From: a virus
DNA length: 35,885 nt
Reading direction: 5' to 3' (one strand)
IMG/VR virus record: IMGVR_UViG_3300031918_000089
Coordinates: 1-35,885 of that record
Each line of letters opens with the position of its first letter. Position 1 is the first letter of the stretch. The notes beneath the pieces were generated by a model, which did not search any database, was not told the origin of the DNA, and worked only from the letters and a program-made list of their open reading frames with translations. Shown piece by piece: positions 1 to 7,167 of the stretch. Made by a program: the position numbers and the translations under genes.

Positions 1-36
1 CCTTCATGGAGCACGCCACTATCATAACATCTTCAA

Positions 37-513
37 TTACTCAGCGTCGGGTGTCTGAGGAACGTCTGCGGCTTCGACTTCGACAGGCTGTGCTCCGAAG
101 AGTTTCAGTGTCTTGATACCAACAACACGCGGCTCAGTGGATGTATCGGAATCAAGTACGACGTGTGTAGCAGTAACGAACACGATTGTGTAGATACTGG
201 CAACGTCTCTGAGTCCACCACCACGCTTAATGGTGATCTTGTTACCGATGGTCAGATCGAGTGTAGCAGAACCGGAATTCTCTTCGATGAGTGCTTCGAA
301 GTCGTACATAGCGAAAGCCTCAGCGCCCATTTTCAGCTTGAGTGCTGTCTCAATGGCGTCCATGTTGACTGCATCAGGATCATATGCCTGACCTGCGACG
401 GGTGCATGAATCGCTCTGAGCAAGGTAGAATAGGGTGTTTTGGTTTCCTGAGAAAGTTTCTTGAGACTAAGTGTCTCGTTGGCAAGTGCAGTAGAAATAG
501 TGTCTCTGTTCAT
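37..513 (-). CDS. Hypothetical early protein, possible DNA-binding (HTH-like N-terminus)
   Basis: 158 aa, function not recognised. The ATG at 513 follows a strong AGGAGG with 8 nt spacing. Residues about 16-35 (SLKKLSQETKTPYSTLLRAI) look like a helix-turn-helix. A YDPDAVN stretch follows, then a beta-rich C-terminal half (residues about 85-140) and an acidic tail. The order of elements matches the 206-aa protein at 34017-34637: LK...Q, a basic helix, P..G..YD...N, then a beta segment with (V/I)T.(T/S)HV. I infer that the two are distant paralogues. The gene has its own promoter at 574-602 and a hairpin-bearing leader, so it is the start of a transcription unit. An early regulator is plausible but unproven. 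Confidence 0.8.
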   Translation of the reverse strand: MNRDTISTALANETLSLKKLSQETKTPYSTLLRAIHAPVAGQAYDPDAVNMDAIETALKLKMGAEAFAMYDFEALIEENSGSATLDLTIGNKITIKRGGGLRDVASIYTIVFVTATHVVLDSDTSTEPRVVGIKTLKLFGAQPVEVEAADVPQTPDAE

Positions 514-537
514 GTTTTTATCCTCCTGATAATGTGT

Positions 538-557
538 GTTGCATAGAGTGCAACTCT
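538..557 (-). promoter_or_regulatory. Two mutually exclusive leader hairpins upstream of the 37-513 gene
   Basis: GTTGCA/TGCAAC (538-543 with 549-554, 5-nt loop) overlaps AGAGT/ACTCT (545-549 with 553-557, 3-nt loop). Both lie in the roughly 50-nt 5' leader between the predicted start site (about 567) and the ribosome binding site. They could be an operator palindrome or an RNA switch. Only the repeats are directly visible. Confidence 0.45.
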
Positions 558-573
558 CTTTTCATCTAAGACA

Positions 574-602
574 ATTATATCATACAATGTAGGGAAGTAC
601 AA
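574..602 (-). promoter_or_regulatory. Sigma-A-type promoter with TG-extended -10
   Basis: On the - strand: TTGTAC at 602-597, a 17-nt spacer, then TATAAT at 579-574, preceded by TGA (TGn extended -10). The predicted start site is near 567. It drives the gene at 37-513 and, if the window is circular, the genes that follow across the junction. Confidence 0.8.
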
Positions 603-629
603 GCCTTTTTCAATCAATTCACATAATTT

Positions 630-902
630 TTATTTCACCTCCGTGTAGAATGCAGGGTAGTAGCCTTGCTCATAACTACAGTTGTAGTATGTAAACGATT
701 GTACGTATGTCTCAAATGATCCACCTTGAGCAATAAGATCATTGTACCCTGTTAGTTCATGTGTAGTACCAAACATGTTAAACGGCATCATTTTACATCC
801 ATCCATGTATACAGGCACTAGGATACTGTGCAGTTGTTTTGCCTGTGCTTTACTGATACGTGTGTATTCTTTACCGTTGTGATGGATCTCATAGTTATGC
901 AT
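630..902 (-). CDS. Hypothetical phage protein
   Basis: 90 aa, MHNYEIHHNGKEYTRISKAQ at the N-terminus. I chose the ATG at 902 because GGAGG lies 7 nt upstream; longer in-frame starts lack such a site. It has an aromatic/polar composition and an acidic C-terminus, and no known domain is recognisable. It sits in a run of tightly packed small - strand genes (902 to 2473) with ATGA-type overlaps, typical of phage early accessory genes. About 115 bp separate it from the next gene, which has its own promoter. Confidence 0.75.
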   Translation of the reverse strand: MHNYEIHHNGKEYTRISKAQAKQLHSILVPVYMDGCKMMPFNMFGTTHELTGYNDLIAQGGSFETYVQSFTYYNCSYEQGYYPAFYTEVK

Positions 903-903
903 G

Positions 904-999
904 TTAACGCCTCCGATTGAGTTTATCAAGTATCTTGAGTAGATACCATACTGCTAGGAACACTAAGGACATCAATAGTAGCAATGTGAACCCGTTCAT
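904..999 (-). CDS. Small single-pass membrane protein (31 aa)
   Basis: 31 aa. The start overlaps the stop of the upstream gene (ATGA), and GAGGTG lies upstream. A hydrophobic segment (residues about 3-20, rich in Leu, Val, Phe, Ala) is followed by a basic end (LNRRR), as in a one-helix membrane peptide with a cytoplasmic basic tail. The gene is only 96 nt long, so standard ORF cut-offs miss it. Its position, overlap, ribosome binding site and coherent membrane pattern support it. Function unknown. Confidence 0.6.
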   Translation of the reverse strand: MNGFTLLLLMSLVFLAVWYLLKILDKLNRRR

Positions 1000-1199
1000 G
1001 TCTTCACCTCATCAAATGCAAACCGTACACCGAAACACCAATATACTTTCGTCTCTGGTATGTGTATTTCAGTAACACAGTACAGAGGCACTGTTAACCG
1101 TTTCATTTCACGCGTTGTATACAATTCATTTGCTACCAGAAAATGTTTAGGGCATGTTCTTCTCTGGTCAAATTCAGGTCTCACTTGAAAATACTTCAT
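996..1199 (-). CDS. Hypothetical phage protein
   Basis: 67 aa, beginning MKYFQVRPEFDQRR and ending with a YWCFGVRFAFDE motif. I recognise this layout (a Q-V-+-P-E-x-D start, an NELYT motif, and a final aromatic FG.RF) as common in small proteins of Bacillota phages, but no function is known to me. The start overlaps the preceding gene's stop by 4 nt (ATGA), with GAGGTG upstream. It is translationally coupled to both neighbours. Confidence 0.75.
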   Translation of the reverse strand: MKYFQVRPEFDQRRTCPKHFLVANELYTTREMKRLTVPLYCVTEIHIPETKVYWCFGVRFAFDEVKT

Positions 1200-1333
1200 T
1201 TGAACACCTCATCAATTTTCTGTGTATCAGTGGTACAAAGACCATGTTCATCCATACGTACAAACGATGCTTTACATTCTGCCATCTTGTTATACGTGCA
1301 TCCGTAGTTGTGACATTCTACCAGTGTCTTCAT
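1196..1333 (-). CDS. Small Cys-rich protein, DUF1540-like
   Basis: 45 aa from the ATG at 1333, with GAGG about 11 nt upstream. The cysteine pattern VECHNYGC..N....CKA...........C resembles the DUF1540 family of small, probably metal-binding proteins (resemblance by eye only). The reading frame stays open to a TTG at 1426, which would give 76 aa overlapping the upstream gene by 11 nt but has no visible ribosome binding site. The true start is therefore unsure. It overlaps the next gene by 4 nt. Confidence 0.6.
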   Translation of the reverse strand: MKTLVECHNYGCTYNKMAECKASFVRMDEHGLCTTDTQKIDEVFK

Positions 1334-1415
1334 GAGTGTATTATCCTCACTTTCTATATTAATATTACCAATCACTGATACAGTACTATGAGCACTGTAC
1401 CAGTTGTTGATACTA

Positions 1416-1700
1416 TTACATTTCAACAGAGCAGTTATATGATGGTGTAATAAGCATAAACATCAGGACGCCTGTATCAGTGTCTGTATACTGAAATCCT
1501 GCCGTGAAGATATTCACGTTATGAGTGACTATCTTGAGATCTGTACCCTTATGATCATAGCACAAGTTACGACAGTAGCTGAATGTTTCATCTTTCGCTT
1601 TACTGTGTTTGCCGTACACCTGATTCAGGGATGTAGCAGTAGATTTTTTCCACATAGGAATTTTCTCAATAGCATTTTTTTTCTGTTTGGTAATAGTCAT
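1416..1700 (-). CDS. Hypothetical phage protein
   Basis: 94 aa. The ATG at 1700 is preceded by GAGGT at 6 nt. The N-terminus is basic, followed by Y.KHSKAK..TFSYCRNLC, then a beta-rich segment (KIVTHNVNIFTAGF) and a hydrophobic strand near the C-terminus. It looks like a compact alpha/beta fold. The motif set resembles unnamed small proteins of other Bacillota phages. Function unknown. Confidence 0.7.
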   Translation of the reverse strand: MTITKQKKNAIEKIPMWKKSTATSLNQVYGKHSKAKDETFSYCRNLCYDHKGTDLKIVTHNVNIFTAGFQYTDTDTGVLMFMLITPSYNCSVEM

Positions 1701-1709
1701 GTTTCTACC

Positions 1710-1988
1710 TCATACTTTCTTTTGATAGTTGTGAAAATAAGACCATGGCTGATAGTTATGTTCCTGTATCATACCAGTAGTTCCTAGCTTGTGAAGTGTA
1801 TCATGCCGCAGTGAATAACAATCGTTATCTGGATCACGGTATATCAGAATAGTCTCACTGATCTCATTATGCATGATTCTATATCCTAGTGATAACATTT
1901 CTACGGCAGTCTTATATGAGACTATCTTTCTATTCATCCTGTACCATCCTTTACTGTGTAAGACCGTGCGCTTACACTCGCATGTCAT
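1710..1988 (-). CDS. Hypothetical phage protein
   Basis: 92 aa from the ATG at 1988, two bases after the upstream stop, with a weak GAAGAG site. An internal ATG at 1937 (75 aa, MNRKIVSYKTA...) has a better AAAGGATGG site and is a serious alternative. The core MNRKIVSYKTAVEMLSLGYR looks like a helical start followed by beta strands. No family is recognised. Confidence 0.65.
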   Translation of the reverse strand: MTCECKRTVLHSKGWYRMNRKIVSYKTAVEMLSLGYRIMHNEISETILIYRDPDNDCYSLRHDTLHKLGTTGMIQEHNYQPWSYFHNYQKKV

Positions 1989-1990
1989 AA

Positions 1991-2473
1991 TTACTCTTCG
2001 GTTTTGACTACGGGATCAATACCAATTGCCATGTATGCATCATACTGGTCACGTACTGTATAGAAGTATGCATTTGGCTTGACGTCCTGACCGTGCTCAG
2101 TGAGGAACGATATCATTTCGGCTTTCTTTGCGTCCTGTACAGCTTGTGCTCTGTCTGATTCTATTTGTTCAACGCGTGCCGTCTCTGTGTACTGTTTGGA
2201 CAACTCAGTGTTTTCACGTACTAGTTTGTAAGTGTAAATGTGAATATCAGTGACGCGTACACCATCGGTGTAGTTGTTATCAGTAGTTCCAATGTTAATC
2301 ATTGACGGGACGCGCCCATCAGGTGTAAACGTGCTGTGTTCATTCAGTTTGTTTGACCAGTCAGGGAAATAGTTCAAATTCTGATGGGTGTTTTCGTGCT
2401 CACTGCATTCACTATATGCATTGTCACCATCAAATTGAATACCACACTTTTCACATACATAAACGTTCTTCAT
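1991..2473 (-). CDS. Hypothetical protein with N-terminal zinc-finger-like motif
   Basis: 160 aa. Residues 7-30 contain CEKC...C..HE..H, a CxxC plus C/H arrangement suggesting a zinc-binding knuckle. Residues about 85-125 are rich in Glu/Gln/Ala/Lys and probably form a long helix or coiled coil. The C-terminus is acidic. The ATG at 2473 has only a weak GTAGGT-type site, and a perfect 7-bp hairpin (2490-2506) sits just upstream, which may control translation. It is the first gene of the small-gene run and follows the repeat-rich gap 2474-2782. Confidence 0.7.
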   Translation of the reverse strand: MKNVYVCEKCGIQFDGDNAYSECSEHENTHQNLNYFPDWSNKLNEHSTFTPDGRVPSMINIGTTDNNYTDGVRVTDIHIYTYKLVRENTELSKQYTETARVEQIESDRAQAVQDAKKAEMISFLTEHGQDVKPNAYFYTVRDQYDAYMAIGIDPVVKTEE

Positions 2474-2489
2474 ACCATACCTACTTTCT

Positions 2490-2506
2490 CATTGCTCATA
2501 GCAATG
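2490..2506 (-). promoter_or_regulatory. Hairpin just upstream of a ribosome binding site
   Basis: Perfect 7-bp inverted repeat CATTGCT-ATG-AGCAATG, ending about 16 nt before the start codon at 2473. It could mask or present the weak ribosome binding site, or serve as a protein operator. Confidence 0.45.
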
Positions 2507-2542
2507 CCCGACATACTGTGTACCATTCCTATCCTGTACCTA

Positions 2543-2571
2543 TTCTATACTCTATCCTTTCTATACTCTAT
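2543..2571. repeat. 13-bp direct repeat, 16-bp period
   Basis: TTCTATACTCTAT occurs at 2543-2555 and 2559-2571. Related CTAT/TACC words flank it (2515-2600), so the tract reads as a degenerate tandem array. It could be a binding site for a replication or regulatory protein, or a purine-rich leader on the - strand. Confidence 0.5.
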
Positions 2572-2597
2572 TTACCATGTACTATCAACTACCTATA

Positions 2598-2642
2598 TTA
2601 TACTACAAGTGCATCCATTAGTGTAGCCAAATCGACGGTCAT
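2598..2642 (-). CDS. Possible 14-aa leader peptide
   Basis: MTVDLATLMDALVV followed by TAA, with AGAGGTG 4-5 nt before the ATG at 2642. Its stop overlaps a TATAAT box. The ribosome binding site is good but the length is so short that it may be chance. No attenuator is obvious after it. Confidence 0.25.
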   Translation of the reverse strand: MTVDLATLMDALVV

Positions 2643-2782
2643 TTTACACCTCTTTTTTGTGCATAATGCACTCATCCAATGAGTGATATGAGGTGATGAG
2701 CGCTATGCCTGCACATCGCACTGAGAAATTTTTTTCAGTTCGTAACCTATTTAGTCCTAGTAGTAGAAGATGCATCGAGCAT

Positions 2783-2817
2783 AAAAAAAAAATAGCCTCC
2801 CATTACTGAGAGACCAT
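2783..2817 (-). terminator. Intrinsic terminator overlapping the end of the 2803-3138 gene
   Basis: On the - strand a 10-bp stem (2817-2808 with 2801-2792, including G-U pairs) with a 6-nt loop is followed by nine Us (2791-2783). The upper arm encodes the last codons (MVS) of the gene, so the terminator is built into the coding end and would make that gene monocistronic. Confidence 0.85.
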
Positions 2818-3138
2818 TTTGAAAATATAGTCACCAACGCTGATGTACAAACAGGCTGTCTTAGTATGGTACACGCCATCCTCATCTGCTAGACCATTAC
2901 CACACTTTTCCCATGTACGCCCTAGAGTCATCATATCAAGGTATATAGGACTCCTACTAAGATACTCGATTAGTGAAGCCTTCAACTCTTTCAATGTACC
3001 AGAGTACCCCATTCCCGCAAGCGCAGACAGGATATCCCTGTCTTCAATACCCCGAAGAATCAGTACTCTATACACCCACTTTCCTAGTAACAACAGTGCT
3101 TCACAGTGCTTACTTAGTATGATACGTTCTACTTCCAC
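2803..3138 (-). CDS. Hypothetical solo gene at the early/late divide
   Basis: 111 aa from a GTG at 3138; the ribosome binding site is weak. The N-terminal half is hydrophobic/helical (CEALLLLGKWVYRVLILRG); the middle (DILSALAGMGYSGTLKELKA) is alpha-helical. No known domain is recognised. It is the only gene between the divergent control region and a strong terminator, so it is transcribed alone and opposite to the terminase operon. That placement is common for regulators of the early/late switch, but the sequence itself shows no clear DNA-binding motif. Confidence 0.65.
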   Translation of the reverse strand: MEVERIILSKHCEALLLLGKWVYRVLILRGIEDRDILSALAGMGYSGTLKELKASLIEYLSRSPIYLDMMTLGRTWEKCGNGLADEDGVYHTKTACLYISVGDYIFKMVSQ

Positions 3139-3179
3139 ATAAACACACCAACTTTCTTTACCTTATTCTTCTAAAAGTG

Positions 3180-3208
3180 TTGACATACTCCCCCATCTAG
3201 TATATACT
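3180..3208 (+). promoter_or_regulatory. Late-operon promoter (TTGACA-N17-TATACT)
   Basis: TTGACA at 3180-3185, a 17-nt spacer and TATACT at 3203-3208. The predicted start is near 3215, giving a leader of about 100 nt before the small terminase gene. Unlike the three early promoters, it lacks the TG extension. It is the only good + strand promoter I see before the structural genes. Confidence 0.8.
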
Positions 3209-3237
3209 ATGGGTAAGAGAATGTCAATAGATATAAA

Positions 3238-3286
3238 AAGTATTATTTTTTGAAACTGATTCAGTTAGTTCCAGAACTAAATACTT
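3238..3286 (+). promoter_or_regulatory. Structured leader of the late operon (three-way junction)
   Basis: AAGTATT/AATACTT (3238-3244 with 3280-3286) closes two hairpins: AACTG-ATT-CAGTT (3254-3266) and TTAGTT-CCAG-AACTAA (3265-3280). The hairpins share two bases. It lies between promoter 3180 and the ribosome binding site AAAGGAG. It may be an RNA control element, or the palindromes may be operators. Confidence 0.5.
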
Positions 3287-3313
3287 ATTTTAATGTAAAG
3301 GAGCGTAACTAGT

Positions 3314-3832
3314 ATGCAGTGTATCATATGCAATCACGAAAAGGTAGCGGAAATTGAAGAAGCGTTACTGTGCCGTAACTGGGGAGATAGTAAGATCACA
3401 CTCGAAAGCATTGCTGAAGAGTATCACGTTGATGTACGCTCCCTACAGGTACACAGTGTAATGCACCTTCCTGTACAGAACGTCACTGGTGGTACAGAAA
3501 GCATCACTGAGAAGATCAAACTCAATGAAGCAGAGATTCTCAGACAGGTAGCCAGTGAGTACTTCATTACTCTGCGTAATGTAGGGCAGAAGGTCAACAA
3601 CATTGTTAACAGCAATGATCCGAGTATGTCAGTACAATTGAAAACTCCCCTAGTGGAATTATACTTAGGTTGTGGTAGTAAGATCAGAGAATCAGTCGAA
3701 GGTCTTATTAAACTCAACCAGTCTGCAAATGGTGAAGCCAATACTGGTCTGAATGCTTTAGCACAATTGGTATCCAACTTCCGTAATCCACCTAAAGATA
3801 ATGATGATGATACCATACCCGACGGTGAGTAA
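3314..3832 (+). CDS. terS: Terminase small subunit
   Basis: 172 aa. The small terminase recognises viral DNA and hands it to the large subunit for packaging. The N-terminus has a CIICNHEK metal-binding-like knuckle (C3, C6, H8), then a helix-turn-helix region (residues about 29-52, ITLESIAEEYHVDVRSLQVH) with a following H..H pattern. The middle (about 60-125) is helical and probably mediates oligomerisation; the C-terminal tail is acidic. AAAGGAG lies upstream of the ATG. It is placed two bases before the large subunit and opens the late operon. The family assignment rests on this position and layout; the Cys/His knuckle is seen in some Bacillota phage small terminases. Confidence 0.8.
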   Translation: MQCIICNHEKVAEIEEALLCRNWGDSKITLESIAEEYHVDVRSLQVHSVMHLPVQNVTGGTESITEKIKLNEAEILRQVASEYFITLRNVGQKVNNIVNSNDPSMSVQLKTPLVELYLGCGSKIRESVEGLIKLNQSANGEANTGLNALAQLVSNFRNPPKDNDDDTIPDGE

Positions 3833-3834
3833 TT

Positions 3835-5061
3835 ATGGCAATCGTATGGGGCAAGTTTTCTGCTAAAGCACTTGATTTTATCCAGAACAGTAATGCAAGA
3901 CTAAACATTCTTCATGGTAGTGTGCGATCGTCGAAGACAGTCAACGTCGATGTTCGTTGGTTAACATATCTGCTAGATGGCCCTCCTGGTGATCTGTTCA
4001 TGATAGGCAAGACGGTCGCTACACTACAACGTAACGTACTGAATGACATCTTTGACCTAGCAGGACCGAAGAACTACAAATGGATTGACAAACAAAAAGG
4101 AGAACTTAGACTCTTTCATCGTAGGATATACGTGATTGGTGCTAACAACGAAGAATCTGAAAGCAAGATACGTGGTGCTACAATAGCAGGTGCGTACTGT
4201 GATGAGGCAAACCTCTATCCAGAAGTCTTCTTTAGTCAGCTAATGGCACGTATGTCTATCGCAGATGCTAAGTGTTTCATAACACTCAATCCAGACAGCC
4301 CTTACCACTGGTTCTATACCAACTACTTGATGAACGATGAGATCATCAACAAGAAGGTATGGCATTTCACTATGGACGACAATCCTAATCTTGATCCTGA
4401 GTACGTGAAGACACTCAAACAGATGTACACTGGTGTTTTCTATCGAAGGTTTATACTAGGTGAGTGGTGTGTAGCTGATGGAATGATCTACGACATGTTC
4501 GACGAAAAGCGGCATGTCAAAGTCTTGTCACCTGATGAACAATTGCATGTAGCAAGGTACATTATCGGTTGCGATTATGGTACATCTACTGTAATGTCAT
4601 GGAGTAAGATAGCAATTATGCTTGATGGTTCATATCATAAGGTGCAAGAGTACTATTACGATGCAGTAGAGAGCAGACGTCAGAAGACTGATAAAGAATT
4701 CGGTGACGATTTCGATCTATTCATTAAAGACATACCATATGGTAGACTACACGCTATCTATTGCGATCCATCAGCATCCTCATGGAAAGCTGAACTACGA
4801 TCAAGACAGTATAGGGTACAGGATGCCGATAATGACGTCATAAATGGTATTCGATTCATGGGTAGTGAACTGGGAAAGACGAACTACACTATGGATCTCT
4901 CCTGTGTTAATTCAAGAAGAGAGTATAGCAACTACTGTTGGGATGAGAAAGCACAAGTCATGGGTATTGACAAGCCTATAAAAACTAATGATCATGCCTG
5001 TGATAGCGATCGATATGCAATATACACATACGGACAGAATAGTAAAGGAGGAACTTACTAA
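3835..5061 (+). CDS. terL: Terminase large subunit (packaging ATPase/nuclease)
   Basis: 408 aa. It pumps DNA into the procapsid and cuts concatemers. ATPase: Walker A GSVRSSKT (28-35), Walker B YCDEA (121-125) and coupling motif TLNPDSP (150-156). RNase H-fold nuclease: D247 in GCDYGTS, D311 in YCDPSASSW, and acidic residues near D386/D390 (DHACDSDRYA). Both domains appear intact and the length is normal. The Walker A has the SSKT form of the PBSX/SPP1-like branch. The stop overlaps the portal start (TAATG), so the two are translationally coupled. Confidence 0.95.
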   Translation: MAIVWGKFSAKALDFIQNSNARLNILHGSVRSSKTVNVDVRWLTYLLDGPPGDLFMIGKTVATLQRNVLNDIFDLAGPKNYKWIDKQKGELRLFHRRIYVIGANNEESESKIRGATIAGAYCDEANLYPEVFFSQLMARMSIADAKCFITLNPDSPYHWFYTNYLMNDEIINKKVWHFTMDDNPNLDPEYVKTLKQMYTGVFYRRFILGEWCVADGMIYDMFDEKRHVKVLSPDEQLHVARYIIGCDYGTSTVMSWSKIAIMLDGSYHKVQEYYYDAVESRRQKTDKEFGDDFDLFIKDIPYGRLHAIYCDPSASSWKAELRSRQYRVQDADNDVINGIRFMGSELGKTNYTMDLSCVNSRREYSNYCWDEKAQVMGIDKPIKTNDHACDSDRYAIYTYGQNSKGGTY

Positions 5062-6587
5062 TGTATCCATATAGTATCGGAAGTCTGAATGAAAAGTACG
5101 ATTGCATGTTGCATGACTTAGACTGGTTGAAGGATGGTCAGGCATTTCCTCCTGCCTCACAAAGAGAACGCATAAAGCGCTACAAAGAGAATGAAATGCT
5201 CTTCGAAGGAAACCACTTTGGTATTCAGGAAACTCTATATCAGCAAGCGGCTACAAGGATCACAAGAGTAATAGGGAACTTTGAGAGCATGATATCCTTT
5301 CCTGTGCTCCTTAACTATCAGCGCTTGATGTCATTGAAGACTGCCGATCTCGTGTGTGGTGAACATCCTAGTATCAGTACTACAACTGATGAGAATCAGA
5401 AGTTAATTAACACAGCAAGACGTAAGAGTAACTTTGACGAGAAGCTGTACAGTACTGCTATTGATCTTTCCAGAATGGGTGACTCCATATGGCGTTGGTT
5501 CATTGATGCGAAGACTAAGAAAAAGAACTTTACTGTGTGGTCTCCTATGGAGTGGTTTCCTATTGTATCAAACGACGGTACTAACACTATTACTCATCAA
5601 GTTCTTGCATGGGTAGAGACATCTAAAGATGGTATATTCTATCTCAAGGCTCAGGTACACATTGATGGCAGTTACTCTGAATATGTATTTGAGTATAATG
5701 GTAGTAACAATGGTAGTGGCGATGGTACACTAGGTAAACAGATATCAGGACCGACTGTAGTACCAACTGGTTATGAAGATAATGCAGTTCAGAACATCAA
5801 GGCGTTTGGTACTAGCAGTCATATATTCGGCTATGACGATTACGATCAGATTGACAGTATACTAGTTGAACTGATGGTAAGAGTAGCACAGATAAGTAAC
5901 ATCTTAGACCAACATGCTGATCCATCGCTATACGGTCCTTCTACACTATTAGAGATGGATGAGAAGACTGGCAAGTTATGCTTCAAGAAGGGTAAGTATT
6001 ACGCACTTAACCCTAATGACCTCCCACCTGAGTACCTTACATGGGATGGTAAAATAGATTCTGCATTCAAGGAATGTGAAATGCTAGTTAACCATCTGTA
6101 CATACTCAGTGAAATGGGTGCGGCATTACTAGGCAGTGGAGAAGGTAGCACTGGACAGGCAATCAGTGGTACAGCAATGCGGTTTAAGATGGTCAATCCC
6201 CTTGCTAAAGTTCGGAGAGTTAGTAATAGCATGACAAGTGCTGTTATTACACTCTTCGAACAACTTACAGGAATTGACGCTGACACGATAAGTGTCGAAT
6301 GGAAAGATGGTTTACCTGACGATCCTAAAGAAACACTTGAGAATGCTAATCTGGCTACTAAGGGTAGACAGTTGATGCCTTCAAGAGAAGCGATCGTTAA
6401 GTTCTTCGATAAGACACTGGAAGAAGCTGATAAGTGGTTGGAATTAGTAGCAGAAGAACCTCCTATTAAACCAATGACCAATGCAGTTACTACAGTGAAT
6501 CCTAGGAAGAGGGGAAGTGAACTTGGTTTCTCGGATGTCAGTAAACCTAAAGAACAATCCGCAACGCCCGCGAAGGACGATCAGTGA
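5061..6587 (+). CDS. Portal protein (SPP1 gp6-like)
   Basis: 508 aa. It forms the dodecameric ring at one capsid vertex through which DNA passes. The N-terminal helical region (RIKRYKENEMLFEGNHFG) and the following RVIGNFESMISFPVLLNYQR and LKTADLVCGEHPS match portal proteins of Bacillota siphophages. The middle contains the clip/stem region; the helix with GSTGQAISGTAMRFKM near residue 370-385 is typical of the crown-facing segment. The C-terminal tail is polar and basic. AAAGGAGG is upstream, and the start overlaps the terminase stop by one base. Confidence 0.9.
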   Translation: MYPYSIGSLNEKYDCMLHDLDWLKDGQAFPPASQRERIKRYKENEMLFEGNHFGIQETLYQQAATRITRVIGNFESMISFPVLLNYQRLMSLKTADLVCGEHPSISTTTDENQKLINTARRKSNFDEKLYSTAIDLSRMGDSIWRWFIDAKTKKKNFTVWSPMEWFPIVSNDGTNTITHQVLAWVETSKDGIFYLKAQVHIDGSYSEYVFEYNGSNNGSGDGTLGKQISGPTVVPTGYEDNAVQNIKAFGTSSHIFGYDDYDQIDSILVELMVRVAQISNILDQHADPSLYGPSTLLEMDEKTGKLCFKKGKYYALNPNDLPPEYLTWDGKIDSAFKECEMLVNHLYILSEMGAALLGSGEGSTGQAISGTAMRFKMVNPLAKVRRVSNSMTSAVITLFEQLTGIDADTISVEWKDGLPDDPKETLENANLATKGRQLMPSREAIVKFFDKTLEEADKWLELVAEEPPIKPMTNAVTTVNPRKRGSELGFSDVSKPKEQSATPAKDDQ

Positions 6588-6618
6588 ACAGTAACACTAA
6601 ATACTGAGGAGGGTCAAT

Positions 6619-7149
6619 ATGTCTATTAGAAAAATCTTAAAGAAAGCCTTAACTCCTGAACTATTCGCACAGGTTGAGTTGGAACTCGGAGAAGACTACG
6701 ACGTAGCTTATGTTCCTCAGAAACGTTTGAGTGATGTAATCAAACAGCGTAACGAACTCCGTGAACAGCTTAATCCCGACGATGATGGTGAAGGTGATGA
6801 GGACAAAGCACCTGCTACTCCTAAGACAGCAAAAGTCAAAGGACTTACTCCTGAAGAGATTCAGGCAAAGGTTGACGCGGAAGTAGCAAAGGTGGAACAG
6901 CGGTACGCAGTTACCGAAAAATTGCGCGAAGCAAAGGTCAGGAATCCGAAGTTACTCCTAAAGGAACTGGATTTGACTAAGGATATTGACGAACAAGTAG
7001 CCGCATGGAAGTTGAGTGATCCGTACATGTTCGACATTACGACACCTGCTGAACCACCTGCTGGCACAGGAAAAGATGGTGGTAAACCGGCATTACCGGA
7101 TTCTACCATGAGTGACGAGGACTACTACAAGTCTATTATGCCTAAATGA
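6619..7149 (+). CDS. Capsid scaffolding protein
   Basis: 176 aa, between portal and major capsid genes, the standard place for a scaffold. It is highly charged, with a long predicted helix/coiled coil at residues about 75-110 (EIQAKVDAEVAKVEQRYAVT), an acidic low-complexity stretch (about 50-60, DDDGEGDEDK), and a Pro/Gly-rich linker before the conserved-looking C-terminal DEDYYKSIMPK. No protease motif, so the scaffold probably exits or is cleaved by host enzymes. GGAGGG precedes the ATG. Confidence 0.85.
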   Translation: MSIRKILKKALTPELFAQVELELGEDYDVAYVPQKRLSDVIKQRNELREQLNPDDDGEGDEDKAPATPKTAKVKGLTPEEIQAKVDAEVAKVEQRYAVTEKLREAKVRNPKLLLKELDLTKDIDEQVAAWKLSDPYMFDITTPAEPPAGTGKDGGKPALPDSTMSDEDYYKSIMPK

Positions 7150-7167
7150 TGAAGGGAGACAATAACA

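Larger units (their letters stand above)
2474..2782. other. Gene-poor gap with repeats and palindromes
   Basis: No convincing gene over 20 codons on either strand. Visible structures: a 7-bp hairpin CATTGCT/AGCAATG (2490-2506); a 13-bp direct repeat TTCTATACTCTAT at 2543-2555 and 2559-2571 (16-bp period); a 7-bp hairpin CACTCAT/ATGAGTG (2669-2685) that overlaps GTGCAT/ATGCAC (about 2658-2670); and an AT-rich ACTGA/TCAGT inverted repeat near 2718-2740. A TATAAT on the - strand (2602-2597) could be a -10 box, but the -35 is poor (TACACT). I infer a control region for the small-gene run. Confidence 0.5.
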
